A DNA stretch of 64,000 nucleotides from Terriglobia bacterium (GCA_020073485.1 JAIQFB010000022.1:1-64000); one strand, 5' to 3'. Counted from the first letter of the stretch, positions 18,200 through 28,156 are shown. Numbers and translations are program-made. Notes: generated by a model from the sequence alone, not told the origin.

Positions 18200-18564
18200 T
18201 GCATGGCCCCGCCTGGAAGTTAGGGCGCCCCAGCCGTGCGCCCACTCTCACGATAAGTCGTTTATTGACAGCGAACTCGGAAGGCAAAGTACAACCGGCC
18301 ATGGTCCCCCAAGTGCCCGCTGGTCTTACCTAATCGTGGAATTTTGCCGCTCCGTGCATGCCACCGAAACATATGTGATTCCGAAACGGGATCTACACCC
18401 CCATTAAAGTGGACGCAATGCTTTGCCGATTAAATGTTCGGCGTTGAGTATTTTACCGTCCGTTCGCTGCACTGGCGGCACAGCCTAACTTTTTAGGGAA
18501 TGTTTGCCGGGGGCGTGCGGAATCAGGTTTGTCAAATATTGTGCATGGCCCGCGGAGCGAAACG
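18200..18564. other. 365-bp leader region upstream of cheA
   Basis: No gene is seen. The region contains a sigma-28-like promoter (18405-18432) and would give a leader of about 125 bases before cheA. Confidence 0.5.
18405..18432 (+). promoter_or_regulatory. Sigma-28 (FliA)-like promoter for the chemotaxis operon
   Basis: TAAAGTGG (18405-18412) and GCCGATTA (18425-18432) are separated by 12 bases. The E. coli FliA consensus is TAAAGTTT, 11 bases, GCCGATAA. The match in both boxes and the position upstream of cheA support a flagellar-sigma promoter. Confidence 0.6.
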
Positions 18565-20952
18565 ATGGATGATCTGATAAAAGAATTCCTGGTCGAAAGC
18601 AACGAGAACCTGGACCGCCTCGACAGCGAACTGGTGAAGCTGGAGTCGGATCCTTCCTCGCAAGAACTTTTGTCGAGCATTTTTAGAACCATCCATACGA
18701 TCAAGGGAAGTTGCGGATTTCTGGGTTTCAACAAGCTGGAAAAAGTGGCCCATGCGGGTGAAAGCCTGCTCTCCCGCCTGAGAGACGGCAAAATTTCGCT
18801 GACGCCGGAAATTACCACTGGGCTGCTGGCGATGGTTGACGCCATACGCACGATGCTGGATGCCATCCAGGCCACCGAACAGGACGGCAACGAAGGTTAT
18901 CCGGCTCTGATTGAAACCCTGAAGCGCCTGCAGCAGGCCACGCAGGAAGCCGGCGCAAAACCAACATCCCCCTTGCCTGCTTCCGAATCTCCCAGAAAAG
19001 GGAGTCCCGAATCAACAAAGGCGAGGAAAACCAATGCGAAGCCACCGGAGAAAAGCCCTGCGGAAACCGCTTCTTCCCCAAGCACGGAATCTGGCGTCTC
19101 CGCGCCACACGATCCGCCGGAAAGCGAGCGCCGCCGCCGGAGTGAAATTGCGGCACCCTCCGCCTTGGCCCCGGCAGATGATGCTGCCTCGGCGCCGCAC
19201 GGCCATGAAGAGACGCGCGCCAGCAGCGCCCCTTCCGAGACCATCCGCGTGGAAGTTCACCTGCTCGATCGATTGATGAATCTGGTCGGCGAACTGGTGC
19301 TGACCAGGAATCAAATCACGCAGTTTTCCGCGCGCCAGAGCGATCCCAATCTGGCCACCCCGACGCAACAACTCAATCTACTGACCAGCGAGCTGCAGGA
19401 AGAAGTGATGAAGACGCGTATGCAGCCGATCAGCAACGTGTTCGACAAGTTTCCCCGCGTGGTCCGCGACGTGGCGATGAGCCTGGGCAAACAGGTCCAG
19501 ATTGAAATGGAGGGAAAAGAAACCGAACTGGACAAGAGCCTGCTGGAAGCAGTCAAGGACCCTCTGACCCACATTGTCCGCAATTCGGTGGACCATGGGA
19601 TTGAAATGCCGGAGCAGCGCATCGCCAGCGGCAAGCGCCCCGAAGGGCACATCAAATTGCGCGCTTGCCACGAAGGCGGCCAGGTGTTGGTCGAAATCTC
19701 GGACGACGGCGCCGGGATCGACGTGGTCCGCGTCCGGAACAAGGCCGTGGAGCGCGGCCTGATCACCGCTCAGCAGGCTGCTCACATGACCGAGCGTGAA
19801 ATCCTGAACCTGATTTTTCTCCCGGGCTTCTCGACCGCGGAGAAGATCACCAACATTTCGGGCCGCGGCGTGGGCATGGATGTGGTCAAGACCAACATCG
19901 ACCGCATCAACGGGTCGGTGGAACTACAGAGCCGCGCGGGAAAGGGCACCACGGTAAAGATCAAAATTCCCCTGACCCTGGCCATCGTCCGCGCCGTCAT
20001 CATTCAGAGCAGCGGCCGGCGATTCGCTATTCCCCAGGTCAGCATCCAGGAACTGGTGCGCCTCGACGGGGATAGCGTCCACTCCGAGATCGAGCAGGTG
20101 CACGGTGTCCCCGTTTACCGGATCCGCGGGCGACTGCTGCCGCTGGTGTACCTCAGCAAGGAATTGAAGCTCCCGAAACACATGGTGGATGGCAAGGAGC
20201 AGGATGACGCGGCCAACATCGTCGTCCTGCAGGCGGACGATCATTTGTTCGGGCTGGTCGTCGACGAAATCAACGATTCCGAAGAAATTGTCGTGAAGCC
20301 GCTCAGCAACCAATTGAAAGGAACCAAGGTGTTCGCCGGAGCGACGATCATGGGCGACGGAAAAGTGGCCCTGATCCTGGACGTTGTGGGCCTGGCACAA
20401 AGCGCCAGTATTCTCACCGAAAATCGGGAATACGCTCTGGCCGACAAGTCCGAGGAGTTGCTGGAAACCGAGTCGCAGGACCATGCGGAAAAGGAAACCT
20501 TCTTGCTCTTTGCCGGACCCGACGACGGCCGCATGGCTCTGCCGCTCGGGCTGCTCGCCCGCCTGGAGGAATTCCCGGCCTCCCTGGTGGAAAAATCCGG
20601 AAACGAATGGGTGGTGCAATACCGCGGAAAGATCCTGCCGTTGATCCGCCTGGACATTGTCCTGGAAGAGAGAAGGACGCGGCTGCGGCACAAGATAAAG
20701 AACGTGGAACCCGATCCTTTGCAAGTGCTGGTCTGCCATGACGCGGGGCGCACCATCGGGATCATTGTCGAGCGCATCCTCGATATTGTGGAAGACCGGG
20801 CTCTGATCAAATCGCAGGCGACGCGCGAAGGAGTCCAGCACGCCGTGGTCATCAACGACCGGGTCACTGAACTTCTCGATATCCCCGCCATTCAGCGCAT
20901 CGCCGAGGAAAATCGCAGCCTTTCCAGCGAACACGCGGAGGTCATCGACTAA
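18565..20952 (+). CDS. cheA: Chemotaxis histidine kinase CheA with two CheW-like domains
   Basis: The 795-residue kinase phosphorylates CheY- and CheB-type regulators in response to receptors. Order: HPt domain (about 1-105, phospho-His in IHTIKGSCGFLGF), Ala/Pro-rich linker (about 130-230), dimerisation helices (VHLLDRLMNLVGELVLTRNQ), and ATPase with N box HIVRNSVDHGIE, G1 DDGAGID and G2 GRGVGMDVVK. A first CheW domain follows (about 470-620), then a second CheW-like domain at the end (about 645-785: FLLFAGPDDGRMALPLG, and on to IIVERILDIVED). The extra C-terminal CheW domain is more than in E. coli CheA. ATG 18565 is preceded by GGAG at a good distance; an upstream TTG at 18529 is less likely. 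cheW follows after 3 bases. Confidence 0.95.
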   Translation: MDDLIKEFLVESNENLDRLDSELVKLESDPSSQELLSSIFRTIHTIKGSCGFLGFNKLEKVAHAGESLLSRLRDGKISLTPEITTGLLAMVDAIRTMLDAIQATEQDGNEGYPALIETLKRLQQATQEAGAKPTSPLPASESPRKGSPESTKARKTNAKPPEKSPAETASSPSTESGVSAPHDPPESERRRRSEIAAPSALAPADDAASAPHGHEETRASSAPSETIRVEVHLLDRLMNLVGELVLTRNQITQFSARQSDPNLATPTQQLNLLTSELQEEVMKTRMQPISNVFDKFPRVVRDVAMSLGKQVQIEMEGKETELDKSLLEAVKDPLTHIVRNSVDHGIEMPEQRIASGKRPEGHIKLRACHEGGQVLVEISDDGAGIDVVRVRNKAVERGLITAQQAAHMTEREILNLIFLPGFSTAEKITNISGRGVGMDVVKTNIDRINGSVELQSRAGKGTTVKIKIPLTLAIVRAVIIQSSGRRFAIPQVSIQELVRLDGDSVHSEIEQVHGVPVYRIRGRLLPLVYLSKELKLPKHMVDGKEQDDAANIVVLQADDHLFGLVVDEINDSEEIVVKPLSNQLKGTKVFAGATIMGDGKVALILDVVGLAQSASILTENREYALADKSEELLETESQDHAEKETFLLFAGPDDGRMALPLGLLARLEEFPASLVEKSGNEWVVQYRGKILPLIRLDIVLEERRTRLRHKIKNVEPDPLQVLVCHDAGRTIGIIVERILDIVEDRALIKSQATREGVQHAVVINDRVTELLDIPAIQRIAEENRSLSSEHAEVID

Positions 20953-20955
20953 TCC

Positions 20956-21414
20956 ATGGCGCACCCCAATCAGTTTTGCACGTTCTATCTGGACAAACTC
21001 ATGTTTGGCGTGGACCTGCTCAAGGTTCAGGAAGTGATCCGCTACCTGGAATTGACTGAGATTCCCCTGGCCCCGAGGGTCGTCAGCGGGTTGATGAATC
21101 TTCGCGGACAGATTGTCACGGGGATCGATTTGCGCCGGCGGCTGGAGATGGAGGACCGCCCGGAGGGCAGCTTCCCCATGAATGTCGTGATTCGCAGTGG
21201 TGGGGGCGCGGTCAGCCTGCTGGTCGACGAGATCGGCGACGTAATCGAGGTCGCCGAGGATTCCTTCGAGCCTCCCCCGGAAACCCTGCAGGGGAAAGTG
21301 CGTGAAGTCATTCTCGGCGTCCACAAGCTCGAAAAGCGCCTGTTGCATGTCCTGGATACGGATAAGGCTTGCGAAACTTCGGAACGGACCGAGTCCGCGC
21401 TGGTCGAAGGATAA
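20956..21414 (+). CDS. cheW: Chemotaxis coupling protein CheW
   Basis: The 152-residue protein is a single CheW domain: FCTFYLDKLMFGVDLLKVQEV, VVSGLMNLRGQIVTGIDLRRR, and VSLLVDEIGDVIEV. It couples receptors to CheA at the membrane array. It starts 3 bases after the cheA stop and so is in the same transcript. The length fits a stand-alone CheW. Confidence 0.94.
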   Translation: MAHPNQFCTFYLDKLMFGVDLLKVQEVIRYLELTEIPLAPRVVSGLMNLRGQIVTGIDLRRRLEMEDRPEGSFPMNVVIRSGGGAVSLLVDEIGDVIEVAEDSFEPPPETLQGKVREVILGVHKLEKRLLHVLDTDKACETSERTESALVEG

Positions 21415-21512
21415 GTTCGCCAGCCTCGGCCAGTTATTCGCCCGAGAATCCGAATCCCGCCAGGGGTCACGCCGAAAAACGGCCACACGATTATGAACTA
21501 AAGGGGTGATGC

Positions 21513-23141
21513 ATGCTGAAAGACATGAAAATAAGAAACAGATTGCTTGGGGGATCGTTGCTTCTAGCGGTGATTGCGGCCGCGATCGGTTTCACGGGCA
21601 TGGCACGCATACGGCAACTCGCGAAGGCGGACGAAGGGATGTACTCGGACAATATGGTCCCTCTGCCCAGGTACGGGCATCTCATCGTCGCCCTGCAAAA
21701 ACTCCGGGTGGCGCTGCGGGACAACCTAGCCGCGAGGACTCCGGAACAGCATCAGAAATTCGAAGGCCAGATTGAAGATGATTCAAACGAACTGACAAAA
21801 GGGATTCAGGGCTTTGACGAGAGCACCCTGTCCTCCGAGCAAAAAACCGTTTTTGAGGTATTGCGAGGCTCAACCGATGCCTACATGGGGTATGTGCCGC
21901 GGGTCGTTGACGCGGCAAAGGCTGGAAAACCCGAGCGGGGATGGGACCTGCTATGGCACCCCGACTATCTGAAGACAGCCAATGCGGTACAGGGCTCCAT
22001 CGAGAAGCTTGAGGAACTTGAGATCGCGGATGGCAAGAAGAACATGGAGGACAACGCCACCCTGGCAACCTCTTCCACCATACAAATGATCGTCTTGATC
22101 GCAATTGGCCTAGCCGTGGCGATAGGCGGAGGCATATGGGCGACAATGATGGTTACGGGCCCGGTAGGGAAAGTCGTGAAGGTGTTGGATGCGCTAGCCA
22201 ACGGCGATCTGACCGCACGGCTGGAGGTGGATTCCAGGAATGAAATCGGCGTGATGGGTGAGGCGCTGAACCGTGCGGTCTCCAAAATATCGGCTTTGAT
22301 TCAGTCGGTGGCGGAAAACGCGGAACAAGTGGCGAATGCCAGCGAGGAGTTCTCCGCCGTCAGCCAGCAGATCACCACGAACTCCGAAGAGACCACCGCG
22401 CAGGCCAACGTCGTCTCCAATGCCACCGAAATGGTCAACCGCAATCTGCAAACCATGGCCACCGGCGCCGAACAAATGAGTTCCACCATTCAGGACATCG
22501 CCAAGAACGCCACCGAGTCGGCGCGCGTCGCCGGCGAGGCCGTCAAGACCGCCGAATCCACCAACGCCACCATTTCCAAGCTCGGCATTTCCAGCGCCGA
22601 AATCGGCCAGGTCGTCAAGGTCATCACCTCCATCGCACAGCAGACCAACCTGCTGGCCCTGAACGCCACCATCGAGGCGGCCCGCGCCGGCGAAGCCGGC
22701 AAAGGTTTCGCCGTCGTCGCCAACGAAGTCAAGGAACTGGCCAAGCAAACCGCAAAGGCCACCCAGGATATCAGCCAGAAAATCGCCGCCATCCAATCCG
22801 ATACCAAGGGCGCGGTCGACGCTATCGCCGCCATCGGTGCGGTCATCAACCAGATCAGCGACATTTCCACCACCATTGCCACGGCCGTGGAAGAGCAGAG
22901 TGCGACCACCAACGAGATGACCCGCAACGTTTCCGAGGCCGCCAAAGGCTCCGGCGAGATTACCCTGAACATTGCCGGAGTCTCGCAAGCCGCGCAAGGC
23001 ACTTCGTCCAGCGCCCACGAGTCCATGAAAGCCGCGCAAAAATTGGCCGAGATGTCCACTCAGCTCCGCGGCCTGGTGGAACAGTTCAAAGTCAGCGCCG
23101 ACACCCACAGCAACGGCTACGGGAAACTGCGTGCGGCATGA
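21513..23141 (+). CDS. Methyl-accepting chemotaxis protein
   Basis: The 542-residue receptor has a first membrane helix at about 8-30 and a four-helix-bundle periplasmic sensor of about 150 residues. A second helix lies near 190 ([20 protein letters not shown]), followed by HAMP and a cytoplasmic signalling domain with the conserved hairpin [20 protein letters not shown], then [17 protein letters not shown]. The C-terminus (YGKLRAA) has no CheR-binding pentapeptide. ATG 21513 follows AAGGGGTG. It sits between cheW and cheB, so it is probably the main input for this CheA. The ligand is unknown. Confidence 0.93.
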   Translation: MLKDMKIRNRLLGGSLLLAVIAAAIGFTGMARIRQLAKADEGMYSDNMVPLPRYGHLIVALQKLRVALRDNLAARTPEQHQKFEGQIEDDSNELTKGIQGFDESTLSSEQKTVFEVLRGSTDAYMGYVPRVVDAAKAGKPERGWDLLWHPDYLKTANAVQGSIEKLEELEIADGKKNMEDNATLATSSTIQMIVLIAIGLAVAIGGGIWATMMVTGPVGKVVKVLDALANGDLTARLEVDSRNEIGVMGEALNRAVSKISALIQSVAENAEQVANASEEFSAVSQQITTNSEETTAQANVVSNATEMVNRNLQTMATGAEQMSSTIQDIAKNATESARVAGEAVKTAESTNATISKLGISSAEIGQVVKVITSIAQQTNLLALNATIEAARAGEAGKGFAVVANEVKELAKQTAKATQDISQKIAAIQSDTKGAVDAIAAIGAVINQISDISTTIATAVEEQSATTNEMTRNVSEAAKGSGEITLNIAGVSQAAQGTSSSAHESMKAAQKLAEMSTQLRGLVEQFKVSADTHSNGYGKLRAA

Positions 23142-23319
23142 GGAACGGAAAATACTCTGGCGTTGCATCCGCGATCGCAGCAAGATTCCGCCAGATGGCA
23201 GGAAAGAAGCGTTAGCCCGGAAATTGCATTAAGCCGGGGGATTGCCCGTACTCGCAACATTGCTTTCTCCGCCGCATGCGAGCGACCTCCGAGAAAACAA
23301 ATTGGGGCCTTCACGAAAC

Positions 23320-24420
23320 ATGCCGCAAATTCAAATCATGATCGTTGACGATTCGGTGGTTGTGCGGAAGGTCCTGTCGAACGTGCTTTCGGGCGATCCC
23401 GATCTGCACGTGGCCGGATGGGCCAGCAACGGCCGCCTGGCGCTCGCTAAGCTCCAGACGCTTCAGCCCGATGTCATTCTCCTCGACATCGAGATGCCGG
23501 TAATGACCGGCCTGGAAGCCCTTCCCGAAATCCGCAAGCTGGCCCCGAAAACGCCGATTATCATGTTCAGCACGCTGACCGAATGGGGCGCAGCGGCGAC
23601 CCTGGATGCCCTCGCGCTGGGCGCGACCGACTACGTCACCAAACCCAGCAATCAGGACATGGCCGCCACCTCGGAGAGCATCAATCGGGACCTGATCCCC
23701 AAAATCAAAGGGCTCTGCAGATTCTCTCAAGGAGTGCAGAACTCGCCGTCAGCAGCGGCAAGGCCGGGCATCGCGATTCCGCGCCCGCCCGTTCGATTGC
23801 GCCCGGCTTCTCCGCGCACGGCGCGCGTCGAGATCGTCGCCATCGGAGTCTCCACCGGCGGCCCCGACGCGCTGGCTAAGCTGCTGCCTTCCGTTCCCGC
23901 GCGGTTTCCCTTGCCCGTGGTCATTGCGCAGCACATGCCGCCAATCTTCACCACGCTGCTGGCCTCCCGCTTGTTCTCCAAGTGCTCGCTGCCCGTGCGC
24001 GAATGCCAGCCGGGAGAGTTGCTGGAGCCGGGATGTATCTGGATCGCGCCGGGAGATTTTCACATGGTTGTGCAGGAAGAGGGAGGACACGTGCGCCTGC
24101 ATACCAACCAGGGGCCGCGCGAAAACTTCTGCCGCCCCTCGGTCGACGTACTGTTCCGATCGGTGGCGCAAGTGTACGGCGCGGGCGCGTTGGGAGTCAT
24201 CCTGACCGGCATGGGCCAGGACGGGTTGAAAGGGTGCGAGGCGCTGTGCGCGGCCGGCTCAGCGGTCATCGTGCAGGACGAGGCCAGCAGCGTCGTGTGG
24301 GGCATGCCCGGCTTTGTCGCCCGTGCCGGCCTCGCCCAGAAGATTCTGCCCCTCAGCCAAATCGGAAGCGAAATTATTCACCGCACGGCGGCCTATACGC
24401 TGGCCGAAGTCAAGAACTAG
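23320..24420 (+). CDS. cheB: Chemotaxis response regulator protein-glutamate methylesterase CheB
   Basis: The 366-residue protein has an N-terminal receiver (IMIVDDSVVVRKVL; phospho-Asp in VILLDIEMPVMTG) and a C-terminal methylesterase with the catalytic Ser in IGVSTGGPDAL, His in IAQHMPPIF and Asp in LTGMGQDG. CheB removes methyl groups from receptors to reset adaptation. The ATG at 23320 begins directly before the receiver; the longer frame from 23242 has no family similarity. No cheR or cheY follows in this window. Confidence 0.94.
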   Translation: MPQIQIMIVDDSVVVRKVLSNVLSGDPDLHVAGWASNGRLALAKLQTLQPDVILLDIEMPVMTGLEALPEIRKLAPKTPIIMFSTLTEWGAAATLDALALGATDYVTKPSNQDMAATSESINRDLIPKIKGLCRFSQGVQNSPSAAARPGIAIPRPPVRLRPASPRTARVEIVAIGVSTGGPDALAKLLPSVPARFPLPVVIAQHMPPIFTTLLASRLFSKCSLPVRECQPGELLEPGCIWIAPGDFHMVVQEEGGHVRLHTNQGPRENFCRPSVDVLFRSVAQVYGAGALGVILTGMGQDGLKGCEALCAAGSAVIVQDEASSVVWGMPGFVARAGLAQKILPLSQIGSEIIHRTAAYTLAEVKN

Positions 24421-24451
24421 ACTCGCCGCCGAGAGGAAGCCGCGCGTTGCG

Positions 24452-24955
24452 CTACTTGAGCAGATCGGCGACCTTGTCCAGCCCCGCTTGCGCGCAAGCC
24501 TCGTCCTTGTCGCTGCCCGGAGCCCCTCCCACGCCAATCGCGCCGATCACTTCGTCGCCAACTTTGATTGGAAGTCCTCCACCCACGGCAAAGATGCCGG
24601 GAATGATTCGTGCAGGCGACATATTCGCCAAGGCCTTTTCCGTAACGGAAGAAGGCCGTTTATAGGTAAGCGCGGTGAAAGCCTTCTGCTTGCTCACGGT
24701 GAAGTTCACTTCGCCGCTGCCGTCGTCGCGAATGGCGACCTTGTCCATGCCGTCGGCGTCCATCACGTGCACGCTGACGTGATAATTATCGGCGCGGCAC
24801 TTGGCAATCGCCGCCTGCGCCATGGTGATGGCCATGTCGGTGGAAATCGCTTTTTCCGTGAGCAGCCCCTTGCCTTGGGGAATTGCCGTCCAGGCCGTCG
24901 CCGCGACCATAATGAAGACCGCCGCAGCCATTCCCGCTAACCGGTTACGTGACAT
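24452..24955 (-). CDS. Secreted haem-binding protein, GlcG/HbpS family
   Basis: The 167-residue protein has an N-terminal signal peptide (MAAAVFIMVAATAWT). It is followed by a GlcG/HbpS (DUF336) domain: AITMAQAAIAKCRA, VHVMDADGMDKVAIRDDGS, and the end motif GVGGAPGSDKDEACAQAGL. Family members bind haem or small cofactors outside the cytoplasm; the ligand here is not known. ATG 24955 has GGGAGG six bases upstream. It is convergent with cheB and divergent from the cytochrome gene. Confidence 0.85.
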   Translation of the reverse strand: MSRNRLAGMAAAVFIMVAATAWTAIPQGKGLLTEKAISTDMAITMAQAAIAKCRADNYHVSVHVMDADGMDKVAIRDDGSGEVNFTVSKQKAFTALTYKRPSSVTEKALANMSPARIIPGIFAVGGGLPIKVGDEVIGAIGVGGAPGSDKDEACAQAGLDKVADLLK

Positions 24956-25221
24956 TTCGTCCCTCCCGTTTTTCGATCGCAAAGGCGCGTCCCGGCCCCT
25001 TGCTGGCGTGCATTCTATCGTAAGGATGGGCGATATACGACTGTGAGGAATCTGTCGGGGCCACCTCTAGGAAAACGCGCACGGGTTGGGGTATTCGGAA
25101 GCGCAAGACCGCTACCGATTGCTGCATTCGACCCGGCAATTTGACTATTGTGCGGCCCAATCGCCGGAGGTACGCTCGCACTCAATGGCGCGTGTATCCT
25201 AACTTAAGAGGGAGAAGCCTC

Positions 25222-25617
25222 GTGAAGGTTCTCATACTGTTTTTTTGCGGGCTGTCGTTTGCCCTTTCGGCCCGGGCCCAGACCGGCGAATCTGCAATGA
25301 AGCAGGAGGCACCGGGCGCGACGCGTGACATCGTTCCGCTGCCTTCGATCAAGTCCTTGACCGCCGAGCAAGCTGCCGGGAAAAAACTCTTTGTGCAGAG
25401 ATGCTCGGTCTGCCATTTGCCTGCCCTGCCCTCTTACACTGCCTACGGTCCCATACCGGACGGCTCGGTGGTCGCGGACCGGGGCGAAGATGCCGTACGC
25501 CAGCAAATCGCGGAGGGTTCCGCGAGGATGCCCGGATACCGGTACGCGCTCACCTCTGCGGAAATTGGCCAAATTGTGAACTATCTGAAGACCTTGGAAC
25601 TTTTGAAAAAAAATTGA
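25222..25617 (+). CDS. Secreted small cytochrome c
   Basis: The 131-residue protein has a signal peptide (VLILFFCGLSFALSARAQ) and one c-type haem site, CSVCH, near residue 61. A possible distal Met lies in SARMPGYRYAL. Class I cytochromes of this size carry electrons in the periplasm. The start is a GTG at 25222 preceded by AAGAGGGAGAA. The stop is 15 bases before the lyase-like gene, which also carries a haem motif, so the two probably work together. Confidence 0.87.
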   Translation: MKVLILFFCGLSFALSARAQTGESAMKQEAPGATRDIVPLPSIKSLTAEQAAGKKLFVQRCSVCHLPALPSYTAYGPIPDGSVVADRGEDAVRQQIAEGSARMPGYRYALTSAEIGQIVNYLKTLELLKKN

Positions 25618-25632
25618 GAGGGCGAGGAAAAA

Positions 25633-27492
25633 ATGTCACGAGTCCATTGGCTGATTTCCGCGACGCTGCTTCTGAGCCTGGCTGCCGCCAGACCATCGCA
25701 CGGCGCGCCGCCAGGCAAATCCGCGGCGCGAGCCGCGCTGACGGGAACGGTGCGCGGTGCGAGTGGAGAATCCATGGAGGGCGTCACTGTTTCGGCCGCC
25801 GCAGAGGGCGGGACGATTACCACGTCTGTTTACACCGATGATCAGGGCCGCTTCTATTTCCCGACCGCGCCCTCAGGAAAGTACCGCGTGTGGGCTCAGG
25901 CAGTCGGCTTTCAGGCGGCGCGCGCGGAGGTGGAACTCAGTGCCACGGGAAGGATTCGGCAGGATTTCACGCTTGCGGCCGCAAAGGATTTTGAAAGACA
26001 ACTGACGTCTCCGGAATGGCTTTCCGCGCTGCCCGCTGAGAAACAGGAAGATGTTCGCCTGAAATTAATCTTTGTTCACAACTGCACCACCTGCCATTCC
26101 GCAGCGTTTGTACTGCAAAACAAGTTCGACGAAGCGGGATGGAAAGCGATTTTGGCGCGCATGGAAACGATCAACGTGTACGGCAAGGCCGGAGATCCTC
26201 CCAATCCGGTGATTCAACATTACAAGGAAGAACTGGCGGCCTATCTGTTCCGGGTGCGCGGGCCGGGACCGTCTCCGCTGAACGTCAAGCCGCTTCCGCG
26301 CCCCTCGGGCGATGCTGCGCACGTGGTAGTTACCGAGTTCAACGTCCCTTCCGCGGCCAATCCGAACGAACTCGTCGATCAGGATGGCAGCGACTGGTCC
26401 GGGGGAATTCCCTCCGGAGGAAACGGGTCCGCCGGACTCCACGATCTGACCATCGACGCAAACGGAAACGCCTGGGTGACCAACGGCACGGAGAATCGGA
26501 ATCGCAGTTTCCTAAAGCTCGACGTGGAAACCGGCAAAGTCACCAATTTCAGGTTGCCGGCTCCGAATGGGTTTGCGCGCGGCACTCACGGCATTGCCCA
26601 GGACCGCAACGGCATCATCTGGGCGAACGTATTTGAATTTGGCGGCACGTTCGGGCGTGGAAGCCTGCTCCGCCTGGATCCGAAAACGGAAAAATATGAA
26701 GTCTTCACGCCCCCGGCGGAAATGGGTACCGTCGGCATTTCCGTGGAGGTGGACGGAAAAGGAAAGATTTGGGCGACTTCCGACGGTGCCATCGTGTTTA
26801 ACCCTTCCATAAAACAGTTCACGTGGTTCAAACCTCTCACGCCAGGCACGGGAGGGTACGGAGTTACGGGCGATAGCGCCGGAAACGGCTGGTTCTGCCA
26901 GCCGGGCCTGGACGTCGTTGGGATTGCGGATTTCACCAGCAAGAAGGTAAGTGAAATTCGGCTTCCCGCGCGGCCCGGCATCGAGGAAATTTCCACGGAG
27001 GAGGACCGCAAGTTTGATCAGGCGGCGGAATCGAGCTTTACGACCGGCATTCTTCCAGCGGAGGGTCCGCGCCGCATGGCGGCTCAAGGCGATTACGTCT
27101 GGTGGTCCAACTGGTTTGGGCAAAGCATTTCCCGCGCGAATATTCGGAACCATGAAGTGGAATATTTCAACGCGCCGTTTCCCAACAGCTCTCCCTACGC
27201 CATGATCTCGGACAGAAACGGAATGTTGTGGGTGGCCCTGCCGAACGACGATCGCGTCGCCAAGTTGGACCCAGTGACTCGCCAGTGGACCCTCTACAAC
27301 CTTCCCAGCCACGGAACGAACACGCGATTCATCACCGTGGACGATCACAAGCCGTCGGTCGAAGTCTGGGAAGCGTCGTTCATGACCAGCAAAGTCGTGC
27401 GCCTGCAGTTCAGAACGAAACAACAGATGCAGGCGTTGGCGGAACTGAACGGTGCGACACTTGCTCGAGCCACCTCCCAATCACGTCGTTAA
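25633..27492 (+). CDS. Secreted carboxypeptidase-regulatory/cytochrome/streptogramin-lyase-like beta-propeller protein
   Basis: The 619-residue protein begins with a signal peptide (LISATLLLSLAAARPSHGA). Residues about 35-110 are a carboxypeptidase regulatory-like beta-sandwich (LTGTVRGASGESMEGVTVSA). Residues about 130-205 hold a haem motif CTTCH. Residues about 225-600 are a virginiamycin B lyase-like propeller with repeated WVTN/IWANV/IWATS/LWVAL blades. The propeller fold does not prove lyase activity. Because it is fused to a haem site and next to a cytochrome c, an extracytoplasmic redox role is more likely than antibiotic inactivation. ATG 25633 has GGCGAGGA upstream. Confidence 0.82.
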   Translation: MSRVHWLISATLLLSLAAARPSHGAPPGKSAARAALTGTVRGASGESMEGVTVSAAAEGGTITTSVYTDDQGRFYFPTAPSGKYRVWAQAVGFQAARAEVELSATGRIRQDFTLAAAKDFERQLTSPEWLSALPAEKQEDVRLKLIFVHNCTTCHSAAFVLQNKFDEAGWKAILARMETINVYGKAGDPPNPVIQHYKEELAAYLFRVRGPGPSPLNVKPLPRPSGDAAHVVVTEFNVPSAANPNELVDQDGSDWSGGIPSGGNGSAGLHDLTIDANGNAWVTNGTENRNRSFLKLDVETGKVTNFRLPAPNGFARGTHGIAQDRNGIIWANVFEFGGTFGRGSLLRLDPKTEKYEVFTPPAEMGTVGISVEVDGKGKIWATSDGAIVFNPSIKQFTWFKPLTPGTGGYGVTGDSAGNGWFCQPGLDVVGIADFTSKKVSEIRLPARPGIEEISTEEDRKFDQAAESSFTTGILPAEGPRRMAAQGDYVWWSNWFGQSISRANIRNHEVEYFNAPFPNSSPYAMISDRNGMLWVALPNDDRVAKLDPVTRQWTLYNLPSHGTNTRFITVDDHKPSVEVWEASFMTSKVVRLQFRTKQQMQALAELNGATLARATSQSRR

Positions 27493-27591
27493 TCTGGAGG
27501 TGGCTAAATGGATGGACGCTTTCAACAGAATTCTCATGGCAAGGGCGCGGCGTGGTATTAATCACAATTGTTGCACGGCGGGATTACAAGC

Positions 27592-27957
27592 ATGGAAAAC
27601 TTTTCTAATCCTGCGCCTGGCTCACGCTGGCCGAATGGCAAGCAGCGCATGGTGCCGCGTTATTCCATGCTCGCCATCGCGGAACTGGTCGAAACCGCGG
27701 GTACCGTGTGTATCGTGGGCAGAATGACGGAAGTCAGCAGCAAGGGATGCTACGTGAACACCCCCAGCACCCTTCCTTTAAACAGCTTCCTCAAGGTCGT
27801 CATCTCCCGCGATGACGAAACTTTTCTGACGAACGGCGAGGTGATCTACGTGCACGAAGGAATCGGCATGGGCATTGTCTTTGTCGATTCGGCCGAGGAC
27901 CAACTGAAGATACTCAACTCCTGGCTTGCGGATGCTCCCCGAATCGAAATGCTGTAG
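27592..27957 (+). CDS. PilZ domain protein
   Basis: The 121-residue protein has a PilZ pattern: R-x-x-x-R-like GKQRMVPRYSM start and V-S-S-K-G-C-Y near residue 45, with the ending GMGIVFVD typical of the barrel. It is probably a c-di-GMP effector, although the second motif departs from D-x-S-x-x-G (EVSSKGC). ATG 27592 is chosen; a longer frame from a TTG at 27568 is possible. It is 99 bases after the propeller gene with no obvious functional tie. Confidence 0.72.
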   Translation: MENFSNPAPGSRWPNGKQRMVPRYSMLAIAELVETAGTVCIVGRMTEVSSKGCYVNTPSTLPLNSFLKVVISRDDETFLTNGEVIYVHEGIGMGIVFVDSAEDQLKILNSWLADAPRIEML

Positions 27958-28156
27958 CCCGTGACACTGCGTTGTGGGGACCACAATTCGAAAAGCCCTG
28001 CGGGCCCGCGCCGTTCATCGGGAACTGGCGTGTTTACTCGTATGGTGCCGCTAGCCGGAGAATCCAATACTTTCCAAATGAGCTTAGCTTCTTGGCGGCA
28101 CCACGTCCGTGGCCTGGGAATCCTAATTGCTTCTCCGATAGTTACCCGAGCGCACT

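Noticed and set aside
19924-21486. Long minus-strand frame opposite cheA and cheW
   Set aside because: Antisense of two confident genes.
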